DNA from: JAEEJA01 sp036343175
GTDB lineage: Bacteria; Bacillota; Clostridia; Lachnospirales; Lachnospiraceae
Direction: 5' to 3'
DNA length: 64,000 nucleotides
NCBI GenBank assembly: GCA_036343175.1
Contig: JAZASR010000002.1
Location: 1-64,000 of the forward strand
Shown here: positions 8,210 to 18,229 of the stretch, one piece after another
Position numbering within the stretch: the stretch's first letter is position 1
Layout of the letters: each line of letters opens with the position of its first letter
Program-made: the position numbers and the translations under genes
Notes under the pieces: generated by a model
What the model saw: the letters and a program-made list of their open reading frames with translations, nothing else
Database searches by the model: none
Told to the model about the DNA's origin: nothing

Positions 8210-8797
8210 TCACAGGCTGCCCTTGGTTGAGAGGACTCCATCGACCCTCGGATCGACAGATACAGCCATGTCAAGTGCTTTGGCAAAGGCTTTAAAAGCA
8301 GCCTCAACTATATGGTGGGCATTCTGACCATCCATCTTCTTGATATTTAAGTTCATGCCGCATGAATATGAAAGAGCATAAAAGAACTCATGGGTCATCT
8401 CAGTATCGTACTGACCGATCATAGGAGCATCTACAGGAAGGTCATATACAAGATATGGTCTGCCTGAAAGATCAACAGCTGCAAGGACCATAGCTTCATC
8501 CATAGGAAGGATAAAATAGCCGAATCTCCTGATACCGGCCTTATCGCCCAGAGCTTTCTTAATAGCTTCGCCCAGCACTATACCGGTATCCTCGATCGTA
8601 TGGTGGCAGTCAACAAAAAGATCGCCCTCAACTTTGACATTAAGATCAAAGAAACCGTGACGTGCAAAGCTTTTAAGCATGTGGTCAAAAAATCCCACTC
8701 CGGTATCGATCTCAGCTTTTCCTGAACCATCGAGGTCTATCTCGACTGTTATAGAAGTCTCACGGGTCTTTCTGGTAACTTTTGCTTTCCTCTCCAT
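8210..8797 (-). CDS. hisB: Imidazoleglycerol-phosphate dehydratase
   Basis: A 195-aa monofunctional HisB, which dehydrates imidazole-glycerol phosphate to imidazole-acetol phosphate in histidine synthesis. Visible signatures are the metal-binding histidine clusters FFDHMLKSFARHG, DCHHTIEDTG and the second-half NAHHIVEAAFKA, plus two conserved glutamates. The length equals the usual monofunctional enzyme, with no HisN phosphatase fusion. GGAGGAAAAATTGCT precedes ATG. It lies 70 bp after hisD and 87 bp before hisIE in the operon. Confidence 0.97.
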   Translation of the reverse strand: MERKAKVTRKTRETSITVEIDLDGSGKAEIDTGVGFFDHMLKSFARHGFFDLNVKVEGDLFVDCHHTIEDTGIVLGEAIKKALGDKAGIRRFGYFILPMDEAMVLAAVDLSGRPYLVYDLPVDAPMIGQYDTEMTHEFFYALSYSCGMNLNIKKMDGQNAHHIVEAAFKAFAKALDMAVSVDPRVDGVLSTKGSL

Positions 8798-8867
8798 AGC
8801 AATTTTTCCTCCTCGGTTTTAATAATTATTATAGACGTTTTTTTAAGAATCACTATCCGAAAAGCCT

Positions 8868-10160
8868 TTATTTCTCGAAACGAACTGCGATCGAATTAGC
8901 ATGTGCAGTAAGTCCCTCGGCATTGGCGAATGTCTCTATATCCGTGTGGATCTTTTCAAGAGCCTCCCTTGAATAAGCGATGATGCTTGATTTCTTTATG
9001 AACTGGTCAACAGAAAGGGCTGAGAAGAAACGTGCAGTGCCATTGGTAGGAAGTACATGGTTAGGACCCGCAAAATAGTCTCCAAGCGGTTCTGAAGAAT
9101 ACTCTCCGAGGAAAATAGCGCCTGCATTGCGAACACGTGTCATAGTATCAAATGGGTTCTTTGTTAGGATCTCAAGGTGCTCAGGCGCTATCTCATTAAC
9201 TATTGCAACGCCGTCATTAATAGAATCAGCAAGGATGATATATCCGAAGTTATCGAGTGACTTCTGGATTATTTCACGTCTTGACAGCTTTTCAAGGAAC
9301 ATATCGACCTCATCGGAAACCTTACGGGCAAGATCTTCACTTGTAGTAACAAGTATCGCGCTTGCAAGCTCATCATGCTCAGCCTGTGAAAGAAGATCTG
9401 CGGCAAGATAGTGCGGATCGGCTGTCTCGTCAGCAAGTACCAGGATCTCTGAAGGACCTGCAATTGAGTCTATGCCGACAAATCCGAATACCGACTTCTT
9501 TGCAAGTGCTACGAATATATTGCCGGGACCTACTATCTTATCTACCTTTGGAATACTCTCAGTACCGAATGCAAGTGCTCCGATCGCCTGGGCCCCGCCT
9601 GCCTTGTATATCTCGTCAACTCCGGCTTCTCTGGCAGCAACAAGTGTTGTAGGATATACTGTTTTGTCCTTCATAGGAGGTGTAGTCATGACTATGCGGT
9701 CAACACCTGCAACCTTTGCAGGGACTACATTCATAAGTACGCTGGAAGGATATGCTGCCTTACCGCCTGGTACATATACACCGACCCTCTCAAGAGGTGT
9801 TACCTTCTGACCAAGTATAGTTCCGTCAGGCTTTGGATCGAACCATGATCTCTGAAGCTGCTTCTCATGATAGGATCTTATATTCACAAGGGCCTTTCTT
9901 ATAACGTCAATAAGGGACTTATCGACCTTGGTATATGCATCCTCGATCTCTTCTTCAGTAACTCTTATGTTATTTGCATCAATATCGACATTATCAAACT
10001 TCTTAGAATAATCAAAAAGTGCCTGATCACCTTTCTCGCGGACATTATTCAATATCTCATCCACAGATGCCTGATATGTACCATACTGGTTAGGACTTCT
10101 CTTTAAAAGATTTCCAAGAATGTCCTTCTTACTGGCTTCATCGAGCTTTACTATTCTCAT
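8868..10160 (-). CDS. hisD: Histidinol dehydrogenase
   Basis: A 430-aa zinc enzyme catalysing the last two steps of histidine synthesis, L-histidinol to histidine with two NAD+. Family motifs are present: VYVPGGKAAYPSSVLMN, GGAQAIGALAFGTESIPKVDKIVGPGN, DSIAGPSEILVLAD, the catalytic EHDELAS and APEHLEI, and GDYFAGPNHVLPTNGTARF. The length is normal. AAAGGAGGAACATC gives a strong ribosome-binding site. It follows hisG by 65 bp. Confidence 0.98.
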   Translation of the reverse strand: MRIVKLDEASKKDILGNLLKRSPNQYGTYQASVDEILNNVREKGDQALFDYSKKFDNVDIDANNIRVTEEEIEDAYTKVDKSLIDVIRKALVNIRSYHEKQLQRSWFDPKPDGTILGQKVTPLERVGVYVPGGKAAYPSSVLMNVVPAKVAGVDRIVMTTPPMKDKTVYPTTLVAAREAGVDEIYKAGGAQAIGALAFGTESIPKVDKIVGPGNIFVALAKKSVFGFVGIDSIAGPSEILVLADETADPHYLAADLLSQAEHDELASAILVTTSEDLARKVSDEVDMFLEKLSRREIIQKSLDNFGYIILADSINDGVAIVNEIAPEHLEILTKNPFDTMTRVRNAGAIFLGEYSSEPLGDYFAGPNHVLPTNGTARFFSALSVDQFIKKSSIIAYSREALEKIHTDIETFANAEGLTAHANSIAVRFEK

Positions 10161-10225
10161 GATGTTCCTCCTTTATTCTCTTTATGCGGCCTTTTTAAGA
10201 TCAGTGATTTTTTAAAGTGATCACG

Positions 10226-10876
10226 TCATTTCCTGTTTTCTTCTACGACCTGTTTAAGATCAGTGATTATTGATTTGATACGGTCATGCTCCATCTTCAT
10301 GCTGACCTCATTAACTACTACTCTTGCTGAAAGCGGGCACACCTCTTCTAGGACCTTAAGTCCATTCTCCTTCAGGGTCGTTCCTGTCTCAACTATATCG
10401 ACAATGACGTCTGAGAGGCCGACAATAGGGGCCAGCTCTACGGATCCATTGAGTTTTATTATCTGTGCGGTCTGATGCTTTTTATTATAAAAATAATCAG
10501 TTGCGATCTTCGGGTACTTGCTGGCTATACGGATGAGTGATCCATCATGAAGCTTCTCACGGGCACTTTCAGGACCTGCAACGCACATCCTGCATTTGCC
10601 TATATTCAAGTCCAGCACCTCATATATCTTTCTGCCCTCTTCAAGGATGGTATCCTTGCCCACGACACCAATATCCGCGGCACCGAGCTCAACGTATGTA
10701 GGTACGTCGCCCGCCTTTGAAAGGAAGAACTTAAAGCCCAGCTCCTCATTCACAAAGAGCAGCTTCCTGGTATCAGGGTCTCTCATCTCATCACAGGTTA
10801 TGCCGATCTTCTCAAGCATATCCAGAGTCTTAAAAGCAAGTCTGCCCTTTGCAAGGGCAAATGTAATATAATTCAT
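10226..10876 (-). CDS. hisG: ATP phosphoribosyltransferase, short form
   Basis: A 216-aa catalytic subunit of the first committed step, ATP plus PRPP to phosphoribosyl-ATP. It lacks the C-terminal regulatory ACT-like domain of the long form (about 290-300 aa), as expected when HisZ is encoded next door. Recognisable segments are ALAKGRL at the N-terminus, GAADIGVVGKDTI and the PRPP-binding stretch DVIVDIVETGTTLKENGL. It begins 15 bp after the hisZ stop, so the two are probably translated together as the hetero-octameric HisZG enzyme. Confidence 0.97.
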   Translation of the reverse strand: MNYITFALAKGRLAFKTLDMLEKIGITCDEMRDPDTRKLLFVNEELGFKFFLSKAGDVPTYVELGAADIGVVGKDTILEEGRKIYEVLDLNIGKCRMCVAGPESAREKLHDGSLIRIASKYPKIATDYFYNKKHQTAQIIKLNGSVELAPIVGLSDVIVDIVETGTTLKENGLKVLEEVCPLSARVVVNEVSMKMEHDRIKSIITDLKQVVEENRK

Positions 10877-10891
10877 AATGTTACCTGTCCC

Positions 10892-12112
10892 TCAGTCTAT
10901 CACAATAAGCTCATCGGCATGGAGTCTGTCTGCATAAGCCCTGTAATCATTGTCATCGAGCTTTGATGACTTCCGTACCAGTCTTACAGCCTTTCCCTTT
11001 TCACGGAGCTTTTCCGCCTTATTTATCGCTTTGTCAAATGAATCCCTGTTATAAAGAAGTACAGTGATGCCGCTGCTGGAAAGTAATTCCGGATCTTCCC
11101 GGAGTACGGCATCAAGAACTTCATTAGTATTAATAGCAAATCCTACTGCAGGCGCCTCCTTGCCGAACTGCTTTACAAGTCCATCATATCGGCCTCCGCT
11201 CGCCACAGTTTCTGCAGAACCTGAAGTATATGCCTTGAAAATAACGCCGGTATAATATTTGTAGGTCGAAAGCAGTGAAAGGTCAACTGTCAGATATTTA
11301 TCGATGCCGAATAAGGCTGCCTTTTCACTCACCTTTTTAAGACGGTCACAGGCCGCCTTTACCTGATCATTATCAGTTCTTGCAAGTATATAGTCGATCG
11401 ATGAATTAAGATCATCATGGTAATCGTCAAATACATGACTGAAGATCTCTCTTATATTTTGAGACACATGCATATCTTCAAGAAGGTCAACTACTCCGAA
11501 GAAGTTTTTCCGGCTTATCATGTCTATAAGCTTGCTTCTTCCATCGCGATCAAGACCGGTCTCATCAAGAAGCCCTCTCATGAAGCCTGCATGACCGACC
11601 TCGAGCTGGAACTCATGCAGGCCGGACTTAAGACAGGCATCAGCCATAATAGCGATCATCTCTGCATCAGCATCCGATGAATCATCGTTAAAGAATTCTG
11701 CGCCCGCCTGAGTGACTTCCTGCAGCTTTCCCTTATAAGGAGGGACATTTACGAATGTATTGCCCAGATAGCACATCCTTATTGGCATTTCCTCATCATG
11801 AAAATATCTGGAAACGCATCTTGCCGCACCCGGTGTAATATCAGGCCTCAATACTATAGTGTTATTGTCCCTGTCGAAGAACTTGAACATCTGCTTTGAA
11901 GGAACTGTGCCCTTCTCTCTGCCGAATACATCAAAGAACTCAAACGTAGGTGTCTCGATGCTCTTGAATCCATAAGAATGGAATGTATCTGTTATCTGCC
12001 TTTCGATCCTCTCCTTAACGGCACACCTCTGGTCATAGATATCCATGACTCCGACCGGTGTGTATAACTCCAGGGAAGATCCGCCGGATCTTAAATTTGT
12101 CTCTGAATCCAT
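10892..12112 (-). CDS. hisZ: ATP phosphoribosyltransferase regulatory subunit (HisRS-like)
   Basis: A 406-aa paralogue of histidyl-tRNA synthetase that activates and feedback-regulates short HisG. The class II fold is visible (TPTFEFFDVF, RPDITPGAARCVSRYF with the motif 2 arginine, and SGGRYDGLVKQFGKEAPAVGFAI), but the histidine-specific tRNA features of HisS and its anticodon-binding domain are reduced or absent. An upstream TTG is possible, but ATG at 12112 has AGGAGCTTTATTG in front. First gene of the hisZGDB-IE unit. hisA, hisF, hisH and hisC are not in the window. Confidence 0.93.
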   Translation of the reverse strand: MDSETNLRSGGSSLELYTPVGVMDIYDQRCAVKERIERQITDTFHSYGFKSIETPTFEFFDVFGREKGTVPSKQMFKFFDRDNNTIVLRPDITPGAARCVSRYFHDEEMPIRMCYLGNTFVNVPPYKGKLQEVTQAGAEFFNDDSSDADAEMIAIMADACLKSGLHEFQLEVGHAGFMRGLLDETGLDRDGRSKLIDMISRKNFFGVVDLLEDMHVSQNIREIFSHVFDDYHDDLNSSIDYILARTDNDQVKAACDRLKKVSEKAALFGIDKYLTVDLSLLSTYKYYTGVIFKAYTSGSAETVASGGRYDGLVKQFGKEAPAVGFAINTNEVLDAVLREDPELLSSSGITVLLYNRDSFDKAINKAEKLREKGKAVRLVRKSSKLDDNDYRAYADRLHADELIVID

Positions 12113-12240
12113 CAATAAAGCTCCTGAATCTATTATCTGAAAATAAGGTCTTTATTCTCTTTACTTTCTTTTACGGTCCATAAAAATGAAAAATATAATT
12201 TTTAAAAACCGTGATATTTAATGAATGCAAATGCATCATA

Positions 12241-13476
12241 TCAACCAGCATCATAAAGTCCTGTAGGCGTCTCCTCCAAAGGATCGTATCCACCCGCCTC
12301 AAGTGCATCAAGGATCTGCTTCTTGTGCTCCGGTCCGAATGCTTCCATAGTGATCTTAAGCTGTACACGGGCATTTCTGTTTATAGAAACGAACTGATTG
12401 TGCTGAAGCCTGATGACGTTGCCGCTCTGGTCAGCGATGATCTTGGCAACGTTAAGAAGCTCGCCAGGCCTGTCCGGAAGATTTACAGCTACAGTAAATA
12501 CGCGGCTCTTTGCAATGAGACCATGCTGTACGACTGATGAAAGCGTGATGATATCCATGTTGCCGCCTGAAAGTATGGAAACTACTCTCTTGCCCTTTGC
12601 CTTAAGATGCGAAAGAGCTGCAACAGTAAGAAGCCCTGAGTTCTCGACGACCATCTTGTGGTTCTCTATAACGTCGAGGAAGTTAACGATAAGCTCTGAA
12701 TCATCTATTGTGATAATGTCATCGATATTCTTCTGAATATATGGGAATATCCTGTCGCCGGGTGTCTTGACTGCAGTACCATCAGCGATAGTAACTGCTG
12801 AAGGAAGTGTTACAACATGTCCTTCCTTGAGTGATGCCTTCATGCAGGCAGCGCCGGCGGGCTCAACACCGATGACTTTAATGTTTGGATTGAGGAGCTT
12901 TGCAAGTGTGGAAACGCCTGAAGCAAGTCCGCCTCCCCCGATAGGTACAAGTATATAGTCAACAGTAGGAAGCTCCTTGAATATCTCCATAGCTATGGTT
13001 CCCTGGCCGGTAGCTACGTCAAGGTCATTGAAAGGATGGACGAATGTATATCCTTTTTCCTTTGCAAGCTCATGGGCTAAGGCCTCGGCATCATCATAAA
13101 CGTTTCCGTGAAGCACGACCTCTGCTCCATAAGCCTTTGTCCTGTTGACCTTTATAAGAGGCGTGGTAGTAGGCATTACGATCGTCGCTTTAACACCATA
13201 GATCTTAGCCGCATTGGCAACACCCTGGGCATGGTTGCCGGCTGATGCTGTGATCAGGCCCTTTGCGCGCTGTTCATCATTCAGCGTGCTTATCTTATAA
13301 TAAGCGCCCCTGACCTTGTATGCACCTGTATTCTGCAGATTTTCAGGCTTAAGATATACCTTGCTGCCTGTTTTCTCAGAATAATACTCACTATAGATCA
13401 GATTTGTAGGGAATGTCACTTCCTTTACTTTCTTAGAAGCTTCTTCAAAGCCCTCAAGTGTCATTGCTTTTGCCAT
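12241..13476 (-). CDS. ilvA: Threonine ammonia-lyase with ACT domain
   Basis: A 411-aa PLP enzyme converting threonine to 2-oxobutanoate and ammonia. The PLP lysine lies in NTGAYKVRGAYYKI, the phosphate-binding loop is IGGGGLASG, and SAGNHAQGV is typical. A single ACT-type domain closes the protein (VNLPDRPGELLNVAKIIADQSG). The 400-aa one-ACT form is shorter than the biosynthetic E. coli IlvA (over 500 aa) and resembles clostridial and TdcB-type enzymes, so it may serve isoleucine synthesis or threonine catabolism. GGAGGTATGAT precedes ATG. The 128-bp gap to hisZ shows no clear terminator, so read-through into the his genes is possible. Confidence 0.93.
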   Translation of the reverse strand: MAKAMTLEGFEEASKKVKEVTFPTNLIYSEYYSEKTGSKVYLKPENLQNTGAYKVRGAYYKISTLNDEQRAKGLITASAGNHAQGVANAAKIYGVKATIVMPTTTPLIKVNRTKAYGAEVVLHGNVYDDAEALAHELAKEKGYTFVHPFNDLDVATGQGTIAMEIFKELPTVDYILVPIGGGGLASGVSTLAKLLNPNIKVIGVEPAGAACMKASLKEGHVVTLPSAVTIADGTAVKTPGDRIFPYIQKNIDDIITIDDSELIVNFLDVIENHKMVVENSGLLTVAALSHLKAKGKRVVSILSGGNMDIITLSSVVQHGLIAKSRVFTVAVNLPDRPGELLNVAKIIADQSGNVIRLQHNQFVSINRNARVQLKITMEAFGPEHKKQILDALEAGGYDPLEETPTGLYDAG

Positions 13477-13563
13477 ATCATACCTCCGTTATTACATAAA
13501 CATTAACTTATAAAATATAGACCTTGCTGAACATTTCGTCAAATACAAGAGAGTCTTTTGGCA

Positions 13564-13597
13564 GGCGGGACTGTCAGATCTTCATGACCAGCCCGCC
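13564..13597 (-). terminator. Hairpin after ftsY, possible terminator without U-tract
   Basis: On the minus strand GGCGGGCTG pairs with CAGTCCCGCC (one bulge) just after the ftsY stop. No T-run follows, so termination is uncertain. Confidence 0.4.
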
Positions 13598-13602
13598 GTT
13601 GT

Positions 13603-14538
13603 TCAGTCTTCTTCACTGTCCGCAAAAAGCGCCTCGGCAAATGAAGCAGGATCAAAACGCTGCAGGTCATCGATGCCCTCGCCGACCCCTATATATTTGA
13701 CCGGTATATTCATCTCATGCTCAATAGCGATCACGATGCCGCCTTTTGCGGTGCCATCGAGCTTTGTAAGGATAATGCCTGTGATATCAGTGACCTCTGA
13801 AAACTGGCGTGCCTGAGAAAGAGCATTCTGGCCGGTAGTAGCATCAAGTACTATAAATGTCTCTTTATGTGCCTCAGGATACTCACGGTCAATGATCTTA
13901 TTGATCTTGGAAAGCTCATTCATAAGATTCTTTTTATTCTGAAGACGGCCTGCTGTATCGCATAACAGAATATCAAAGCCCCTTGACTTTGCGGCCTGTA
14001 TAGAGTCGAATACCACGCTTGCAGGGTCCGTGCCTTCTGCTCCCTTTATGACCGGCGTTCCGGCACGTCTTCCCCACTCCTCCAGCTGCTCTATTGCAGC
14101 AGCACGGAATGTATCGGCAGCGGCCATTATGACCTTTTTACCCTGATCCTTTAACTGGGATGCGATCTTTCCGACAGTAGTTGTCTTGCCGGCGCCGTTT
14201 ACGCCGACCATAAGGACCACTGACTTCTGATCTGCATAATCGTATGCATGCTCATCGACTGTCATTGCGTCCTTTATAATATCCTTCAAAAGCTCCTTAC
14301 ACTCAGAAGCGGACCTCACTTTATTGTCTTTGACCTTTTCCTTAAGTTCATCGATGATGTATTCAGTTGTCTCTACTCCTACGTCGGCCATCACAAGGAC
14401 TTCCTCAAGAGTATCATAGAAGTCATCATCTATCTCGGTAAGACCGGTAAATACTTCTGAAAGACCATATGCCATGCTGTCACGGGTCTTTTTCAGACCT
14501 TCGGAAAGCTTTTGAAAAAATGCGGGTTTTTTAAACAT
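13603..14538 (-). CDS. ftsY: Signal recognition particle receptor FtsY
   Basis: A 311-aa SRP GTPase that receives ribosome-nascent chain-SRP complexes at the membrane. It has a short N-terminal helical N domain and a G domain with GVNGAGKTTTVGKIA (P-loop), DTFRAAAIEQL, DTAGRLQNK and TKLDGTAKGG. The acidic A domain of proteobacterial FtsY is absent, as usual in Firmicutes. It is the last gene of the rnc-smc-ftsY group, 111 bp after smc, with GGAGGGAAT before ATG. Confidence 0.97.
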   Translation of the reverse strand: MFKKPAFFQKLSEGLKKTRDSMAYGLSEVFTGLTEIDDDFYDTLEEVLVMADVGVETTEYIIDELKEKVKDNKVRSASECKELLKDIIKDAMTVDEHAYDYADQKSVVLMVGVNGAGKTTTVGKIASQLKDQGKKVIMAAADTFRAAAIEQLEEWGRRAGTPVIKGAEGTDPASVVFDSIQAAKSRGFDILLCDTAGRLQNKKNLMNELSKINKIIDREYPEAHKETFIVLDATTGQNALSQARQFSEVTDITGIILTKLDGTAKGGIVIAIEHEMNIPVKYIGVGEGIDDLQRFDPASFAEALFADSEED

Positions 14539-14649
14539 ATTCCCTCCTGCTTTATTACCTGACCGCCATTATGATCAGGATATATTAATAATAAGATCTG
14601 ATCCAAAATGATCTTTTGTCTTAATAAATATAAGCCGGCCGCTGTATAC

Positions 14650-17600
14650 TCAATTCAGAGCCGCCTGATCTAATGCGTCTACAAGATTTACGGATACAAG
14701 CGTCGATACGCCCTTCTCCTGCATAGTGATACCATAGAGGATATCTGAAGTATTCATGGTGCCGCGTCTGTGGGTGATGACAATAAACTGTGTATCTCTG
14801 GTCAGTCTGTGGATATAATCCGCAAAACGCTCAACGTTGGCATCATCCAGGGCTGCATCTATCTCATCAAGAAGACAGAAAGGCGATGGCTTCAGCTTCT
14901 GTATGGAGAAAAGTATTGCAATAGCAGTGAGTGCCTTCTCACCTCCGGACATCTGCATGATGTTTACAAGCTTCTTTCCGGGCGGCTGAGCAATTATCGT
15001 GATATCTGATGTAAGTACATCAGTATCGTCCGCGATCTTTAGTGAACCCCTGCCGCCTCCGAAAAGCTCTTTGAATACCTCATTGAAGCTCTCATTGATC
15101 TTTGAGAACTGTGAAGTAAATGTCTCTCTCATCTTCCGGTCAAGATCCTGTATGATGCCTTTAAGCTTCTCTGCAGCATTTACGATATCATCATGCTGGG
15201 AGGAAAGCAGGTCATAACGCTTGTTGACTTCCAAAGCCTCGTCAATGGAATTGACATTTACGGAACCTAATTCCTTAATATTCTTCCTGAGTTCTGCAAT
15301 ATCCTTCTTGATCCTTGCCGGATCGTGAGTCTCAAAGTCAGGCGAATTACGGAGCTCCTCTGCAGAAGAAAATGTCATCCCGTACTGCTCCCACATATAG
15401 CTTATAGAAGTTTCATTAAGACCCGCAAGCTTCTCCTTCTGGTTATTAAGCCTTATTTCCTCTTTTTCAAGACTGTTCTTAAGGTCTTTAAGTTCTTCGT
15501 GACGTTTAAGGATATCGCGGTTATTCTCACTTAATGTACGCTTCTTTTCATTATACTCTTCAAGGAGTCCTGAAAGACGTTCTCCTTCTTTATCGCTGTC
15601 CCTGATCTCCTGACGTTTCGCTTCTATCTGGTCCTGCTTCTTCTTAAGCTCATCTTCGTAATTCGTATTATCATTCTGAAGATCGTCAAGTTCTTCGAGA
15701 AGCTTTTTTCTCTCACCTTCCAGACGTGATCCTGTTTCTTCAAGGAATGAGAGCCCCTGCTTTTCCTTCTCAGATTCAATATTTAATTCTGAGAACCTGT
15801 CACTGACTGCTTTTATATCTTTTTCCTTGCCCTTTATACTCTCGGAAAGCTCTATAAGCTTCTGTTCGTACTCAGCAGTCTTTTTATCGAAATCCTCTTT
15901 ATTCTGAATGACATCCTGAGACTCTTTTATAAGGTTCTTCTCATCTTCTTCTGCCTCACGGAGGCTGAACATGATACGGTCGAGCTCAGCCTTATTGTCC
16001 TCTAAGTCCTTTAAAGCTCTCTCGTAATTGACCTTTGAGGTATTGAGCTTGAGCTCAATATCGCTCCTCAGCTTCTGATTGCCGACAGTCTTCAGACGTT
16101 CCTTATCTACAGCTTCATTCTTCTCCCTGAGCTCTTTCTTCGCTGCAGTAAGGTCATGCTCCAGTTTTTCCACCTGGCCCTCCAGATCTTCGATCTCACG
16201 GCGGCGGCCGAGCAGATTGTTGGAATTCTTAAAGGCGCCTCCTGACATGGAGCCGCCGGGATTTATTAAGTCTCCCTCAAGCGTGACCATACGGAAACGG
16301 TGTGAATATTTATTGGCCGTCCTTATGGCATTATCGATATTATCTACTACGATGACCCTTGAAAGCAGGTATTCGACCAGCTTGTCGAACTTTTTGTCCG
16401 CATTTACAAGAGCATCAGCTGTACCTATAACACCCGGCTCTCTGAGCGCTGCTGCGTCTATTCCGGTGCCGCGGACTGTAAGCGCATCAAGCGGCAGGAA
16501 CGTGGCCCTGCCATAACGATTCTTCTTCAGGTAGCTGATAAGTTCCTTTGCAGTCTGCTGGTCAGATGTAACCACGTTCTGGATCTGACCGCCTAAAGCT
16601 GTCTCGATGGCTGTCTCATATTCTGGCTCAGTCTTTATCAGATCTGCAACGACTCCGTAGATGCCGCCTAAGCTTTCCTTTCGTTCCATGACACGGCGGA
16701 TGGACTGACCAAAGCCTTCGTATCTCTCAGTCATACTGCGGATAGCTATGAGTTTTGAGTTCGCCATATGATACTTTGGCTGAAGATCATTAACCTTTTT
16801 ATCAACAGCAAGGGCATCGAGCTTTAAATGCCGTACAGCCTCCTCGATAGCCTTATTCATATCATCTATGCTCTCGAGCTTTTCTTTATAATCGTCGATA
16901 TTGTCCTTTTCCTCTTCGGCGGTCTCATTCAATTCGTCAGCCGCTGCTTTATTTGCAATGATCTGAGCATTGATCTCACTTTTCTTTATGGATATCTGTT
17001 CAAGTCTTGTATCAAAACGCACTTTATCCTGTGCTACCTTTTCACCGCTCTGACGATGCTTTAATGAAGCCTTTTCAACCTCGTCCTGCTCTATTTCAAA
17101 AGCTTTCTTTTCATCTGTAAGCTCATTCACACGGTCGCTTGCCTGATCAAGTGCTTCAACAGTCTTACGCGCTTTCTCAGAAGCCTCTTTTATAGATGAT
17201 ATATTCTTTTCTATCTCAGCTTCCTTTGACAGGATCTCACTATTAATTACAGACCTTCGCTCTGTATAATGCTCTTTATTGAGACGGACAGTGTTCATCT
17301 GCTCTTCAATGAGTGAAATACCATTTACAAGGGTATTGCGGTCAATATCATTCTGAGTGATCTCGTCACGGACCTTTTCGATCATGGCATCATTGTCATC
17401 GATCTGCTTTAGGATATCTTCAGAGCCCTCGTCTGTTTTTTCAAGCTCTTTCTCGTTGGCTGCCTTGTCGGAAGAAACGACAAGAAGCTTCTCGTCGATC
17501 TCCTTTATCTTCCCTGCATTCTCATCATAATCGTGTAGAAACAGCTCTATATCGAGGTCTTTCAGGTTATCACGGTATTTAAGGTACTTCTGAGCCTTAT

Positions 17601-18228
17601 CTGCTTCTTCATTCAATGGGCCGACGCGGCTTTCAAGTTCCTTTAATATATCCTCGACGCGGACCATATTAGCCTCTTCATCCGCAAGGCTCTTCTCTGC
17701 TGCCGCCTTTCTCTTTTTATATTTTACGATCCCGGCTGCCTCATCGAAAAGAGCTCGTCTTTCTTCAGGCCTTCCGCTTATGATCCTGTCGATCTGGCCC
17801 TGTCCAATGATAGAATATCCCTCACGGCCTACACCTGTATCGAAGAAAAGCTCCTGTATCTCACGAAGCCTGCAGGCAGCATTATTGATGAGATATTCGC
17901 TCTCACCCGACCTGTAGACTCTCCTTGTGATCGAAACTTCATCATATGGAACATTCAGGGCATGGTCGCTGTTGTCAAGGGTAAGGCATACATATGCATA
18001 GCCTAATGGCTTTCTTACCTCAGTACCATTGAAGATAACATCCTGCATGCTGCCTCCGCGCAGCTGTTTGGCACTCTGTTCACCAAGCACCCAGCGCATG
18101 GCATCGCCGACGTTGCTCTTTCCGGATCCATTAGGACCCACGATTCCTGTTATTCCTTCATGAAATTCAAACTTTATCTTGTCAGCGAATGATTTGAATC
18201 CCTGAACTTCAAGACTTTTTAAATGCAT
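14650..18228 (-). CDS. smc: Chromosome segregation SMC ATPase
   Basis: A 1192-aa full-length SMC that compacts and segregates chromosomes with ScpA and ScpB. The N-terminal Walker A is GPNGSGKSNVGDAM. Two long coiled-coil arms (about 170-500 and 670-1010) flank a hinge rich in glycine (GGIYGVVADLI to GGSMSGGAF). The C-terminal head holds the ABC signature MSGGEKALTAIAILF and Walker B CLLDEIDAALDD. Its start codon lies one nucleotide beyond the rnc stop, so translation is probably coupled. Confidence 0.98.
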   Translation of the reverse strand: MHLKSLEVQGFKSFADKIKFEFHEGITGIVGPNGSGKSNVGDAMRWVLGEQSAKQLRGGSMQDVIFNGTEVRKPLGYAYVCLTLDNSDHALNVPYDEVSITRRVYRSGESEYLINNAACRLREIQELFFDTGVGREGYSIIGQGQIDRIISGRPEERRALFDEAAGIVKYKKRKAAAEKSLADEEANMVRVEDILKELESRVGPLNEEADKAQKYLKYRDNLKDLDIELFLHDYDENAGKIKEIDEKLLVVSSDKAANEKELEKTDEGSEDILKQIDDNDAMIEKVRDEITQNDIDRNTLVNGISLIEEQMNTVRLNKEHYTERRSVINSEILSKEAEIEKNISSIKEASEKARKTVEALDQASDRVNELTDEKKAFEIEQDEVEKASLKHRQSGEKVAQDKVRFDTRLEQISIKKSEINAQIIANKAAADELNETAEEEKDNIDDYKEKLESIDDMNKAIEEAVRHLKLDALAVDKKVNDLQPKYHMANSKLIAIRSMTERYEGFGQSIRRVMERKESLGGIYGVVADLIKTEPEYETAIETALGGQIQNVVTSDQQTAKELISYLKKNRYGRATFLPLDALTVRGTGIDAAALREPGVIGTADALVNADKKFDKLVEYLLSRVIVVDNIDNAIRTANKYSHRFRMVTLEGDLINPGGSMSGGAFKNSNNLLGRRREIEDLEGQVEKLEHDLTAAKKELREKNEAVDKERLKTVGNQKLRSDIELKLNTSKVNYERALKDLEDNKAELDRIMFSLREAEEDEKNLIKESQDVIQNKEDFDKKTAEYEQKLIELSESIKGKEKDIKAVSDRFSELNIESEKEKQGLSFLEETGSRLEGERKKLLEELDDLQNDNTNYEDELKKKQDQIEAKRQEIRDSDKEGERLSGLLEEYNEKKRTLSENNRDILKRHEELKDLKNSLEKEEIRLNNQKEKLAGLNETSISYMWEQYGMTFSSAEELRNSPDFETHDPARIKKDIAELRKNIKELGSVNVNSIDEALEVNKRYDLLSSQHDDIVNAAEKLKGIIQDLDRKMRETFTSQFSKINESFNEVFKELFGGGRGSLKIADDTDVLTSDITIIAQPPGKKLVNIMQMSGGEKALTAIAILFSIQKLKPSPFCLLDEIDAALDDANVERFADYIHRLTRDTQFIVITHRRGTMNTSDILYGITMQEKGVSTLVSVNLVDALDQAALN

Positions 18229-18229
18229 A